In this document: positions 8,683 through 16,937 of the stretch, piece after piece
Position numbering within the stretch: the stretch's first letter is position 1
Layout of the letters: every line of letters begins with the position of its first letter
NCBI GenBank assembly: GCA_017465605.1
Contig: JAFTVW010000025.1
Location: 1 to 53,824, forward strand
Origin: Alistipes sp.
Lineage (GTDB): Bacteria > Bacteroidota > Bacteroidia > Bacteroidales > Rikenellaceae
Length of the DNA stretch: 53,824 nucleotides
Direction: 5' to 3'
Notes under the pieces: model-generated
Database searches by the model: none
What the model was told of the DNA's origin: nothing
Seen by the model: the letters and a program-made list of their open reading frames with translations, nothing else
Translations under genes and position numbers: made by a program

Positions 8683-9450
8683 ATGAAACAATTTTTTAGA
8701 ATATTTGCAGTAGCAGCATTGGCTTGCGCTACATTCGTAGCCTGCGAGAATGATTTCGATGATTATACTCCTGGTGATCCCGAAATTGCAGGTAACTACG
8801 AGGTATATTTCCCTTCAAAGGGTGGTGGCACGCTTGAATTTGACCCCGCAGATCCTACAGAATTTACAGTTCAAATTGCTCGTACTAATGCGTCAGGAGC
8901 AATTACAGTTCCGCTCGTAGTTACATCTGGCAATGAAATCTTTGAGGTAGAGCCTGTAAAATTTGAGGCAAATCAAAAAGAGACTACATTCAAAGTGAAA
9001 TTCCCAAAAGCAGAAGTTGGAGTTACATATAAATTTTCTGTTATGATTGATGATTATAACTATGCGTCAATCTATGGAAACAAACAAACGGGATATTCAT
9101 GCAACGTTGCACGTATTAAGTGGAATGTAATTGGAACTGGAACCTATATTTATAACTTCTGGTGGGCAGGCTACCAGCCAGGTATGGTTCTTGAGCAGCG
9201 TGATGGAACAAATATATATAGACTTCAAGACTGGGGTGGTGGAGTAACATTGTTCTTCGAGATGATTGATGGTGTTCCTACAATTGCTCGACAAAAAATC
9301 GGTTACGTTCACCCATCATATGGAGATGTATATATTAGCGCTGAAGAAGGTGAGTATGTAGAAGAAGAAAAGACATACTACTTTATGACAGAATATACAG
9401 TTTCTGCTGGTTCATTCGGAGGTGATGTTGAAGCATTTGTCCTTGACTAA
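8683..9450 (+). CDS. SusE/F-position surface lipoprotein
   Basis: 255 residues with a lipoprotein signal (Cys21 in TFVACEND). Residues about 40-130 look like an Ig-like or Calx-beta-like beta-sandwich (FTVQIARTNASGAITVPLVV, FKVKFPKAEVGVTYKFSVMI). The second half is rich in Trp, Tyr and Gly (YNFWWAGYQPGM, RLQDWGGGV), as in many surface glycan-binding modules. It is third in the SusC-SusD operon and is followed by a terminator, so an accessory ligand-binding role is the natural inference. I cannot assign a named family. Codon use is more AT-rich than in the two preceding genes. Confidence 0.8.
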   Translation: MKQFFRIFAVAALACATFVACENDFDDYTPGDPEIAGNYEVYFPSKGGGTLEFDPADPTEFTVQIARTNASGAITVPLVVTSGNEIFEVEPVKFEANQKETTFKVKFPKAEVGVTYKFSVMIDDYNYASIYGNKQTGYSCNVARIKWNVIGTGTYIYNFWWAGYQPGMVLEQRDGTNIYRLQDWGGGVTLFFEMIDGVPTIARQKIGYVHPSYGDVYISAEEGEYVEEEKTYYFMTEYTVSAGSFGGDVEAFVLD

Positions 9451-9524
9451 CCTCATTTCATCGTACAATTCAAATTGTATAAATGGTTTGGAATAAATAA
9501 ACTACCAACCATAAGTTTATAGCG

Positions 9525-9564
9525 AGGACCCCTCGCCCACTTGCTGGGCGGGGGTCTTCTTTTT
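9525..9564 (+). terminator. Strong terminator ending the SusC/SusD operon
   Basis: GACCCCTCGCCCA (9527-9539) pairs with TGGGCGGGGGTC (9545-9556) apart from one unpaired base, followed by TTCTTTTT. Confidence 0.9.
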
Positions 9565-9971
9565 GTATATAGGGCAAAGGGAGATGCGGGAGAAGAATTC
9601 AAAATTCAAAATTCAAGATTCAAAATTGCCTGACGGGCGGGAATATAAAATAAACACGTCATTCTGACATTTGTGTATTGGAGAGGGCCTGTGATGCCAC
9701 TATCTTCTATACAAAATGTAAGAAGGTTGCAATTAAGGTGAGAGCAGAGTGTGTTTACACACCTTGCAGAACCGTAGCAACCAAAAGCCGCAAAGCGGAT
9801 TAATCTACCTTATAGAAAACAACATTACCAAGAATAACCTTTGCGGCAAAGGCACACTCCCTCCCCTTCGGGTACTCCCTCTAACTTCGAGGGAGAGTTT
9901 TTGTTGTCGCGCAGCAAAGCGGTAAATAAAAGGCAGATATTAAAGAGCATATAAGCCACAAATAAAGGCAA
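9565..9971. other. Repeat-rich spacer between convergent genes
   Basis: No gene. It contains AATTTTG-type heptamers in reverse orientation (9597-9628), a GCCTGACGGGCGGG block (9628-9641) that recurs near 34803, one copy of the palindromic repeat family (9657-9730), and small hairpins, for example CTCCCTC/GAGGGAG around 9876-9896. Confidence 0.7.
9657..9730 (+). repeat. Palindromic intergenic repeat, copy 1
   Basis: Begins CGTCATTCT. Left arm ACATTTGTGTAT, about 30-base loop starting TGGAGAG, right arm ATACAAAATGT, then AAGAAGG. Boundary sequences match five other copies in the window, while the stem sequence differs. The right flank is more degenerate than in other copies. Confidence 0.6.
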
Positions 9972-10006
9972 AAAAAGTCCCGACCAGCGTGAGGTCGGGA
10001 CTTTAT
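9972..10006 (-). terminator. Terminator of the TPR-protein gene
   Basis: AAAGTCCCGACC (9974-9985) pairs with GGTCGGGACTTT (9993-10004). Read leftward it is followed by a run of T, as expected for the minus-strand gene. Confidence 0.88.
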
Positions 10007-10042
10007 TGTCAAGCCCAGCAGAGGGCCTATTTCGTGGCTAAA

Positions 10043-11011
10043 TTACTTAGAAAGCTCAGCTACGGCAGCCTTTGCAGGAGTTGCATAAGGCTCAGCAGTA
10101 ACCTTCTTCAAAGCCTCGATAGCCTTGTCGCGCATCTCCTTAGCGTTGTAAGCAGAACCCAAGTTGAAGTAAACTGCGCTCTTGCTCTCGTCGTCAGTCT
10201 GCAAAGCAGCAGCTGCCTCACCAATCTCGATAACCTTAGCGTAGTCCTTCTTCAAGAAGTAAGCCTGAACTGCAACCTTCTGTGCAAGAGCCTTGTCGGC
10301 GATAGTCTCAGACATCTTGATAATGCCGTCGAAATCGTTTGCCTGCTGCATAGCTGCAATCTTATTGTTAGTGTACTGGCTCATAGTGGCCTTTGCCTTC
10401 GCGATAGCTGCATCGTACTTAGGGCTAGGAAGAGCAGCAACCTCAGAGCAAACCTTTACACCCTCGTTGTACTTGTCTGACTTGAAGTAGCTCTCAGCAA
10501 GCATCATAGCGATATCGGTGTTGCGCTTGTCGGCAGCATAACCCTTTGAGAATACCTCGATAGCCTTTGCATAGTTACCAGCGTTGTAGTAACCACCACC
10601 CTGTGCCTGATAAACCTTACCAGCAGCAGCTGTTGCAGTAGCCAATGCGCGTGCCTGATTAAAAGCCTTTGCCTTTGCCTTTGCCTTATCCAAATATGAA
10701 AGAGCCTCAGCGAACTTAGCGTCCTTCTCCTCGGGCTTCTGTGCCTTCATAGCAGCACCAGCCGCACGAAGACCCATACCCTGATATGCAGCGGGAAGAT
10801 TCTTCTTTGCGTTCTCTACGCAACCCATAATAGCCTCGTCCTCCTCGCCATCGCCATCTGCGATAACTGCTTCGAGCAACTCAGCAGCCTTTGCGTAATC
10901 CTTTGCTCCAAGAGCCTGAACACTCTGATTGTAAGTGTCAACCACGTTTGTCTGCGCTGATGCGAAAGTAAATCCCATCAAAGCGGCAACCATAAAAATA
11001 ATCTTTTTCAT
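10043..11011 (-). CDS. Secreted TPR-repeat protein
   Basis: 322 residues with a cleavable signal peptide (MKKIIFMVAALMGFTFASAQ). The mature part is Ala/Lys-rich and helical, with several TPR-like units: YNQSVQALGAKDYAKAAELLE, YNAGNYAKAIEVFSKGYAAD, MMLAESYFKSDKYNEGVKV, VYFNLGSAYNAKEMRDKAIEAL. TPR proteins usually act as scaffolds. The signal peptide puts this one in the periplasm or on the outer-membrane inner face, and no lipobox is seen. It is a single-gene unit with its own promoter (11102-11132) and terminator. Codon use is strongly biased toward a few codons (GCA, AAG, GAG), hinting at high expression. Function cannot be inferred further. Confidence 0.85.
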   Translation of the reverse strand: MKKIIFMVAALMGFTFASAQTNVVDTYNQSVQALGAKDYAKAAELLEAVIADGDGEEDEAIMGCVENAKKNLPAAYQGMGLRAAGAAMKAQKPEEKDAKFAEALSYLDKAKAKAKAFNQARALATATAAAGKVYQAQGGGYYNAGNYAKAIEVFSKGYAADKRNTDIAMMLAESYFKSDKYNEGVKVCSEVAALPSPKYDAAIAKAKATMSQYTNNKIAAMQQANDFDGIIKMSETIADKALAQKVAVQAYFLKKDYAKVIEIGEAAAALQTDDESKSAVYFNLGSAYNAKEMRDKAIEALKKVTAEPYATPAKAAVAELSK

Positions 11012-11101
11012 CGTTAAAAAGTTTGTTTATTAAGGTGTTATTCAAAAATTTCTTCGCCTAATAATTGTTTCTCGCGCGATTTTAGCGCACGAAATGACCC
11101 A

Positions 11102-11132
11102 CAAAGTTATAATTTTTTTTCTCTCAGTGCAA
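11102..11132 (-). promoter_or_regulatory. Promoter of the TPR-protein gene
   Basis: On the minus strand TTG (11132-11130), 20 bases, TAACTTTG (11109-11102). The leader would be about 85 bases. Confidence 0.7.
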
Positions 11133-11190
11133 ATTTTAGGGCATTAACATAGTTTTTGTCAGCACAATATGAGAGATAACGGGCCTGCGA

Positions 11191-11709
11191 CTACCTCAAT
11201 TTGCTGAAAAAATCTTTCATCAACTGCTCGCACTCCTCGGCCAAAACTCCTCCAACAACCTCAGTCTTGGGGTGGAAAATTTGACCTTGAAGGCGAGAAT
11301 ATCCACGCTTCGGGTCGGCTGCGCCATACACTACCCTATCAATTTGGCTCCACGCAAGCGCACCCGCGCACATCACGCAAGGCTCAACTGTGACGTACAA
11401 CGTGCAGCCTTTCAAATACTTGCCTCCGAGCGTTGTGGCGGCCGCAGTGATACTCTGCATCTCAGCGTGAGCCGTAGCATCACACAAGGTCTCAACCAGA
11501 TTGTGGCCTCGGCCAATGATTTTACCAGCACATACGACAACAGCTCCGATAGGGACCTCCTGTAACTTTAACGCGCGATGTGCCTCATTTATTGCCATAA
11601 GCATAAATTTCTTATCACAATCTGCCTGAGATTCCTCTCCACAAGCCTGCGAATCGGTTGTTGCAAATGCGGAAGATGGCTCGTAAAAGTATTTTGATTT
11701 TTCGCTCAT
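11191..11709 (-). CDS. tadA: tRNA-specific adenosine deaminase TadA
   Basis: 172 residues. Zinc and catalytic motifs of the tRNA adenosine deaminase family are intact: His81-Ala-Glu83 (HAEM) and Pro110-Cys111-X-X-Cys114 (PCVMC), with VPIGAVVV ahead of them. TadA converts A34 to inosine in tRNA-Arg(ACG) so that it can read several codons. Residues 1-34 before the family core are unusual: polar and Cys-containing. The first ATG may be too far upstream; a start at Met36 (11604) or Met38 would give a length closer to usual. No clear promoter was found, and the gene is divergent from aspS. Confidence 0.92.
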   Translation of the reverse strand: MSEKSKYFYEPSSAFATTDSQACGEESQADCDKKFMLMAINEAHRALKLQEVPIGAVVVCAGKIIGRGHNLVETLCDATAHAEMQSITAAATTLGGKYLKGCTLYVTVEPCVMCAGALAWSQIDRVVYGAADPKRGYSRLQGQIFHPKTEVVGGVLAEECEQLMKDFFSKLR

Positions 11710-11828
11710 AATCTGAAATCAAATCATAATTACATCTTGCGAATTTAATAAATGACAACAAATTATGCAAATCCACAGGCTCAGATAACGATTTAGCAGC
11801 CCGCAAAGAGTAAAAAAGAGATAAGAGA

Positions 11829-11859
11829 TTGTATATAATTGGCATTTTTATTATTTTTG
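11829..11859 (+). promoter_or_regulatory. Promoter of aspS
   Basis: TTG at 11829-11831, 20 bases, TATTTTTG at 11852-11859; leader about 45 bases. Confidence 0.65.
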
Positions 11860-11909
11860 TATGTTTTTAACCACGTTAAGAGAATTAATTAAATTAAACA
11901 CGATAATTT

Positions 11910-13664
11910 ATGTATAGAAGTCATACTTGCGGTGAGTTGCGTATCGAGAATGTCGGTCAGACCGTTACACTCGCCGGTTGGGTGCAGAAAGTGCGTAATC
12001 TCGGTGCGATGACATTCATCGACCTGCGCGACCGTTATGGCATTTCACAAATCGTTGTGGAGGAGAACTCTCCCGAACAGACTCGCGAAGTGGCAGCACG
12101 ATTGGGTCGCGAATTTGTGTTGCAGGTTACGGGTAAAGTCATCGAGCGTTCTTCAAAGAACCCTAAAATGCCTACGGGAGATATTGAGGTAGCAGCCGAG
12201 ACCCTTAAAATATTGAATGAGGCTCAGACCCCGCCATTCACTATCGAGGAGAACTCAGACGGTGGCGATGATTTGAGAATGAAATACCGTTATTTGGACT
12301 TGCGTCGTCCACCATTGCAGCGCAATATGGAGTTGCGTCACCGTATGGCCCACGCAATCCGCACTTTCCTCGACAAAGAGGGATTCTTGGAGATTGAGAC
12401 TCCATATTTGGTGGGCTCGACCCCAGAGGGCGCTCGCGACTTTGTAGTTCCAAGCCGAATGAACCCCAATCAGTTCTATGCACTTCCACAATCGCCTCAG
12501 ACATTGAAGCAGCTCCTGATGGTGGCAGGTTATGACCGCTATTTCCAGATTGTGCGTTGCTTCCGTGATGAGGATTTGCGTGCTGACCGCCAGCCTGAGT
12601 TTACACAGATTGACTGCGAGATGTCATTTGTGGAGCAGGAGGATATTTTGGAGGTATTTGAGCGTTGGGCAAAATATATGTTCAAAGATGTGATGAACAT
12701 CGACTTCACAGAGCCATTCCAGCGTATGCCTTGGATTGAGGCAATGGAGAAGTATGGTTCGGATAAGCCCGACTTGCGTTTCGGAATGGAGTTCCACGAT
12801 ATTACAGATTTGGCTCACGGCCACTCATTCTCGGTATTTGACGATGCAGATTATGTGGTAGGCTTTGCAGCTACTGGTTGCGCAGGTTATACTCGCAAGC
12901 AGATTGATGCTTTGACCGATTATGTGAAACGTCCACAGGTAGGTGCAAAGGGATTGGTATGGATTCGTCTCGACGAGCAGGGCAATGTGAAATCTTCAAT
13001 CGACAAGTTCTTCTCGGCAGAGGATTTGAAGGCTATTGCCGAGCGTATGGAGGCAAAGCCCGGAGATTTGATGCTGGTATTGTGTGGCAAGAAGTTCAAG
13101 GCTCTCACTCAGCTTTGTGCTTTGCGCCTGCACGTTGCTGAGTTGTTGGGACTTCGTGATCCCAAGAAGTTTGCTCCACTTTGGGTTGTGGATTTCCCAA
13201 TGTTCGAGTGGGACGATGAGACTGAGCGTTACTACGCAATGCACCACCCATTCACCTCGCCAAAGCCAGAAGATGTGCAATATATGGAGAGCGATCCGGG
13301 TCGAGTACGCGCCAATGCTTATGACTTTGTATGTAACGGTACAGAGATTGGTGGTGGCTCAATTCGTATCCACGATGCTCAGTTGCAGGCTCTCATATTC
13401 AAGATTTTGGGCTTCACACCCGAGAAGGCTCAGGAGCAGTTTGGTTTCTTGATGAATGCATTTAAGTTTGGTGCGCCTCCTCACGGTGGTTTGGCATTTG
13501 GTTTCGACCGCTTGTGTTCGTTGTTTGGCGGATCGGAGTCAATTCGTGACTTCATTGCATTCCCGAAGAACAATGCAGGTCGCGATGTGATGCTCGATGC
13601 TCCTTCGGTAATCGACCAAGCACAGCTCGACGAGTTGTATCTCTCGTTGGTGAAACCAGAGTAA
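11910..13664 (+). CDS. aspS: Aspartyl-tRNA synthetase
   Basis: 584 residues, the usual length for the bacterial-type enzyme. Domains in order: N-terminal OB-fold anticodon-binding domain (about 1-110, with [20 protein letters not shown]), class II catalytic core with motif 2 ([20 protein letters not shown], about 210-229), the bacterial GAD-type insertion (about 280-410), and motif 3 near the C-terminus ([13 protein letters not shown]). It charges tRNA-Asp. Whether it also charges tRNA-Asn depends on whether the cell has AsnS and GatCAB, which this window does not show. Own promoter and terminator. Confidence 0.97.
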   Translation: MYRSHTCGELRIENVGQTVTLAGWVQKVRNLGAMTFIDLRDRYGISQIVVEENSPEQTREVAARLGREFVLQVTGKVIERSSKNPKMPTGDIEVAAETLKILNEAQTPPFTIEENSDGGDDLRMKYRYLDLRRPPLQRNMELRHRMAHAIRTFLDKEGFLEIETPYLVGSTPEGARDFVVPSRMNPNQFYALPQSPQTLKQLLMVAGYDRYFQIVRCFRDEDLRADRQPEFTQIDCEMSFVEQEDILEVFERWAKYMFKDVMNIDFTEPFQRMPWIEAMEKYGSDKPDLRFGMEFHDITDLAHGHSFSVFDDADYVVGFAATGCAGYTRKQIDALTDYVKRPQVGAKGLVWIRLDEQGNVKSSIDKFFSAEDLKAIAERMEAKPGDLMLVLCGKKFKALTQLCALRLHVAELLGLRDPKKFAPLWVVDFPMFEWDDETERYYAMHHPFTSPKPEDVQYMESDPGRVRANAYDFVCNGTEIGGGSIRIHDAQLQALIFKILGFTPEKAQEQFGFLMNAFKFGAPPHGGLAFGFDRLCSLFGGSESIRDFIAFPKNNAGRDVMLDAPSVIDQAQLDELYLSLVKPE

Positions 13665-13684
13665 AGAAAATAATTCTTATACAA

Positions 13685-13716
13685 AAAAATAGGCGACCTC
13701 TGCGGGTCGCCTATTT
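13685..13716 (+). terminator. Terminator of aspS
   Basis: AATAGGCGACC (13688-13698) with GGTCGCCTATT (13704-13714), preceded by A7 and followed by TCATT. It could also serve the convergent rubredoxin gene, since leftward it runs into a T-run. Confidence 0.8.
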
Positions 13717-13774
13717 CATTAAAAGTATTTATTAACCTAACCAATTCACCTTAATTACATATCAGAAGAGTATC

Positions 13775-13933
13775 TTACTCAGCCTCGAAGGAATCCTTAC
13801 CAGCTCCACAAAGTGGGCAAGTCCAATCATCGGGTAAATCCTCGAATGAAGTTCCTGGCTCAATACCATTATCGGGGTCTCCTACTGCGGGATCATACTC
13901 CCAACCACAAGGGATACAAGTGTATTTTTTCAT
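13775..13933 (-). CDS. Rubredoxin
   Basis: 52 residues starting [16 protein letters not shown]. The iron is bound by two CxxC pairs: Cys6-Ile-Pro-Cys9 and Cys39-Pro-Leu-Cys42 ([10 protein letters not shown]). Gly, Pro and aromatic positions typical of rubredoxins are present ([15 protein letters not shown]). It is a one-electron carrier, in strict anaerobes often feeding rubredoxin-dependent peroxidases or superoxide reductases; no such partner is adjacent. Standard length, complete gene. A TACTTTTG -7 box lies at 13986-13979, about 45 bases upstream of the start. Confidence 0.95.
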   Translation of the reverse strand: MKKYTCIPCGWEYDPAVGDPDNGIEPGTSFEDLPDDWTCPLCGAGKDSFEAE

Positions 13934-13978
13934 AGCTTTAATGTTTATTTGTTTGTTAATATTTATCTTTCTCTATTG

Positions 13979-13986
13979 CAAAAGTA
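13979..13986 (-). promoter_or_regulatory. -7 box of the rubredoxin gene
   Basis: TACTTTTG on the minus strand. No TTG is found at the normal -33 distance, so the promoter is incomplete by consensus. Confidence 0.45.
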
Positions 13987-14052
13987 ATACACTTTTTCCA
14001 CAAAAAACCATAAATGCAATCAAAAGAATTTACTGTGGTATAAGCCATTCTT

Positions 14053-14090
14053 ATATAAAAAGAGCGACAGCATAAGCCATCGCTCTTAAT
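14053..14090 (-). terminator. Terminator of the rnf operon
   Basis: AAGAGCGA (14060-14067) pairs with TCGCTCTT (14080-14087). Read leftward the stem is followed by TTTTTATATAAG. Confidence 0.85.
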
Positions 14091-14112
14091 CATATATACT
14101 TTGATTGGGATA

Positions 14113-14691
14113 TTACACCAATCCTGAGAATCCCATAAAGGCCATTGCAAGGATTGCGGCTGTAATCAAGGCAATAGGAATACCCTTTAACGCAGCTGGG
14201 ACACCATCTAACTCCAAACGCTCGCGAATACCAGCAAAGATGACCATAGCGATAGCGAAACCAATAGCAGTAGCCACAGAGTAAGTAAAACTCTGCAAGA
14301 GGTTAAACTCCTTCTGAATCATCAAAATCGCTACTCCCAATACTGCACAGTTTGTGGTAATAAGTGGAAGGAAGATACCCAAAGCCTGATAGAGCGAGGG
14401 TGATACCTTCTTCAACACAATCTCAACCATCTGCACCAAAGCGGCAATAACCAAGATAAAGACAATTGTCTGCATATACTCAATACCGAGTGGCACGAGG
14501 ATAAACTCTTGAATCGACCACGCCACAATGGCTGTAAGGGCCATCACAAATGTTACGGCAGCACCCATACCCATAGATGTCTCAACCTTAGACGATACAC
14601 CCAAGAAGGGGCAAATACCCAAGAATTGTGCGAGAACAACATTGTTGACGAATATCGCACCAATGATAATTGCAAAATATGAAAGCTCCAT
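14113..14691 (-). CDS. rnfA: Rnf electron transport complex subunit A
   Basis: 192 residues with six predicted membrane helices. Family motifs: IFVNNVVLAQFLGICPFLGVS near the N-terminus, where the Cys corresponds to one of the conserved membrane cysteines of the RnfA/NqrE family, and LPLITTNCAVLGVA (about 109-122), which holds its counterpart. RnfA and RnfE form a pseudo-symmetric pair in the membrane core that passes electrons and couples them to ion movement. Last gene of the operon; the start is 2 bases after the rnfE stop. Confidence 0.95.
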   Translation of the reverse strand: MELSYFAIIIGAIFVNNVVLAQFLGICPFLGVSSKVETSMGMGAAVTFVMALTAIVAWSIQEFILVPLGIEYMQTIVFILVIAALVQMVEIVLKKVSPSLYQALGIFLPLITTNCAVLGVAILMIQKEFNLLQSFTYSVATAIGFAIAMVIFAGIRERLELDGVPAALKGIPIALITAAILAMAFMGFSGLV

Positions 14692-14693
14692 AA

Positions 14694-15278
14694 CTACTTC
14701 TTGACAAATTTGTTAAACAATACCATCAAATAACCCAATACAAAGAACGCACCCGGAGCCAACACAAATACCAATGGCATATAATCGGCAATACCCAACG
14801 AGTAACCAAAGATTGCACCGCTACCCAATATCTCGCGAACTGAACCTATTGCGGTAAGAGCCAAAGTAAAGCCCAAACCGATACCTACACCATCGAGCAT
14901 AGAATCGATAGCTCCGTTCTTCGATGCAAAAGCCTCGGCACGACCCAAGATAATACAGTTAACCACGATAAGGGGGATAAACACGCCCAAACTTGCATAC
15001 AACGAAGGAACATAGGCCTGCATCAACATTTGAATAATGGTCACAAACGATGCAATAACCACAATAAATGCAGGGATACGAACCTTGTCGGGGATAAGAT
15101 TCTTGATAAGCGATATTACCAAGTTAGACATAATGAGTACCGCCATTGTGGCTACACCCATACCCATACCATTGATTGCCGATGTGGTTGTACCCAATGT
15201 AGGACACATACCCAACACCAATACGAAGGTGGGGTTATTTTTGATAATTCCGCCCGTAATAATCTGTAACTTATTCAT
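14694..15278 (-). CDS. rnfE: Rnf electron transport complex subunit E
   Basis: 194 residues from ATG 15278. The longer in-frame extension to 15368 is rejected because it lies inside rnfG and lacks family features. The chosen ATG has a good Shine-Dalgarno, AGGAGGTAAG, just upstream, which is rare in this genome. Features: NPTFVLVLGMCPTLGTTTSA and LIVVNCIILGRAEAFA, the pair of Cys-containing half-helices shared with RnfA. It is a six-helix membrane protein forming the core with RnfA. The start overlaps the rnfG stop by 8 bases, indicating translational coupling. Confidence 0.94.
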   Translation of the reverse strand: MNKLQIITGGIIKNNPTFVLVLGMCPTLGTTTSAINGMGMGVATMAVLIMSNLVISLIKNLIPDKVRIPAFIVVIASFVTIIQMLMQAYVPSLYASLGVFIPLIVVNCIILGRAEAFASKNGAIDSMLDGVGIGLGFTLALTAIGSVREILGSGAIFGYSLGIADYMPLVFVLAPGAFFVLGYLMVLFNKFVKK

Positions 15279-15921
15279 TCTTACCTCCTTCCTGAGCAGT
15301 ATTGCCCTCCTTTGAAGCTGATTTCGCAGCAGTTGCTCCCGACACACCATCGGCCTTATCCTTTGCACCCGAAGCTACCAAAAATGCTTGGTAAGCACGA
15401 GCCACAGCTTCGTAGTATGCGCGTGATGAGATAGTAGCCGCAGTAAGAGCGTCTAACTCTCCGCCATCTTTCTTTACCTTAAACTCTACCTCCCAAGAGT
15501 TCTTGCCTTGAATGCTCGACAACAACGCGTTGCCCTCGTCGCACATCTTTGTACCAAGACCCGGAGTTTCAGCCTGCTCCAATACGTTTACATTATTAAT
15601 CTTGCCATCAGTAGTAAATCCGACCATCATACGGATTACGCCTCCAAAACCATTCTTGGTCATTGACTCTACGGCGTAACCTACGGTCTTATCACCCTTC
15701 TTTGCGGTATATACTACAATAGGCATATCATCGATTGTCTGCTCGCTCTGCTCGTTTGTGTCGAACTCAGGCAGTACGTTTGCCACAGCCTGCTTGGTAG
15801 CAGCTGCCTTAGTCTCGGCAATGGCATCGGCTGTAATCATATTTACAGCTCCCACACCAGCCGAAGCTATGAGCGTAATGCTAAACAGAACAGCAACCAT
15901 ATTAAAAAGTGTACTCTTCAT
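15271..15921 (-). CDS. rnfG: Rnf electron transport complex subunit G (flavoprotein)
   Basis: 216 residues: N-terminal membrane anchor (about 7-27), then an extracytoplasmic FMN-binding domain. The family's covalent FMN site is the Thr of the motif DALTAATISS (Thr163). Upstream QAETPGLGTKM matches the family's ETPGLG segment. RnfG passes electrons between RnfD and other parts of the complex. A polar tail follows the domain (about 185-216), and it contains DGVSGATAAKS, whose Thr197 also fits the flavinylation motif SGAT (see findings). Overlaps rnfE by 8 bases. Confidence 0.93.
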   Translation of the reverse strand: MKSTLFNMVAVLFSITLIASAGVGAVNMITADAIAETKAAATKQAVANVLPEFDTNEQSEQTIDDMPIVVYTAKKGDKTVGYAVESMTKNGFGGVIRMMVGFTTDGKINNVNVLEQAETPGLGTKMCDEGNALLSSIQGKNSWEVEFKVKKDGGELDALTAATISSRAYYEAVARAYQAFLVASGAKDKADGVSGATAAKSASKEGNTAQEGGKNE

Positions 15922-15935
15922 ATCTTGCCCTCCTT

Positions 15936-16913
15936 CTATTTAGTTGTCATTATACCGAAGCGTTTAGGCTTCACATATTTATTAATAAGAGGTGTAACCG
16001 AGTTCATAAGCAGGATTGCAAACGACATACCCTCGGGGTAAGCTCCCCACTGACGGATAATCATTGTAATCACACCGATTCCAACTCCATAGATTAGCAT
16101 ACCCTTCGCAGTCATTGGCGAGGTCACATAGTCGGTAGCCATAAAGATTGCACCCAACATAGCACCTCCGGCCAACAAATGGAATGCAGGAAGCTCATAC
16201 ATCAATGCTCCGCCGCCCTGAGTCAATGCCACGATGAACGCAAACACTGCCATAGAGCCCAACACAGCAACGGGGATATGCCAAGTGATAACTCTACGCC
16301 ACAACATATACAATCCGCCGCACAACAACGCCAATGCGCCAATCTCACCAAACGAGCCGGGCATCACACCCTGCAACATAGCCAAAAGGTTCACGTCGCC
16401 CACCTCAACAGCCTGAGCCTTCACAGCGGCCAAAGGTGTAGCACCTGCAAACGCATCAACATACTCTGGCGAGATAGGCTTAGGGAACGAAGTCATCTGC
16501 ACAGGATAGGCGATAAGCAAGAACACACGACCAACCAACGCAGGGTTGAATGGGTTGCGACCCAAACCACCAAAGGTCATCTTCGCCACGCCGATAGCCA
16601 CCACAGCGCCGATGACAATAATCCACCAAGGAATATCCGACGGAAGGTTAAAGGCGAGCAGCACACCCGTAAGCACAGCCGACAGGTTCTTCACCGTATT
16701 GGCTCCCTTAAACAAGAATCGCTGAATAAGATACTCTACAAGAACGCAGCTCACAACTGCAATAGCAGTAACACGCAGCACATCAAGACCGTATATCAGA
16801 AGTGATAAAGAAAATGCTGGTACCAACGCAATCAGCACATCGCGCATCAACGACTGGGTCGATTGCGGACTATGAATGTGCGGCGATGCTGCAACAAAAA
16901 ATTTATTTGCCAT
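15936..16913 (-). CDS. rnfD: Rnf electron transport complex subunit D
   Basis: 325 residues with about nine to ten membrane helices. The FMN attachment motif DAFAGATPLAAVK (about 153-165) matches the RnfD/NqrB site, with Ala in place of the common Ser before GAT. GGLGRNPFNPALVGRVFLL is the family's characteristic cytoplasmic segment. RnfD carries covalent FMN and is part of the ion-translocating core. Gap to rnfG 14 bases, to rnfC 24 bases, so one transcript. Confidence 0.95.
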   Translation of the reverse strand: MANKFFVAASPHIHSPQSTQSLMRDVLIALVPAFSLSLLIYGLDVLRVTAIAVVSCVLVEYLIQRFLFKGANTVKNLSAVLTGVLLAFNLPSDIPWWIIVIGAVVAIGVAKMTFGGLGRNPFNPALVGRVFLLIAYPVQMTSFPKPISPEYVDAFAGATPLAAVKAQAVEVGDVNLLAMLQGVMPGSFGEIGALALLCGGLYMLWRRVITWHIPVAVLGSMAVFAFIVALTQGGGALMYELPAFHLLAGGAMLGAIFMATDYVTSPMTAKGMLIYGVGIGVITMIIRQWGAYPEGMSFAILLMNSVTPLINKYVKPKRFGIMTTK

Positions 16914-16937
16914 ATCTTTACTCTTTTATTTTCATTA

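Noticed and set aside
9597-9730. CRISPR-like array
   Set aside because: The repeats are heptamers without spacers and a single palindrome; no cas gene exists in the window.
15279-15368. N-terminal extension of RnfE
   Set aside because: It lies inside rnfG in another frame and has no homology features; a Shine-Dalgarno marks ATG 15278.
16179-16805. 208-codon plus-strand open frame
   Set aside because: Antisense shadow of rnfD; Gln/His/Ser-rich, typical of a reverse-frame translation.
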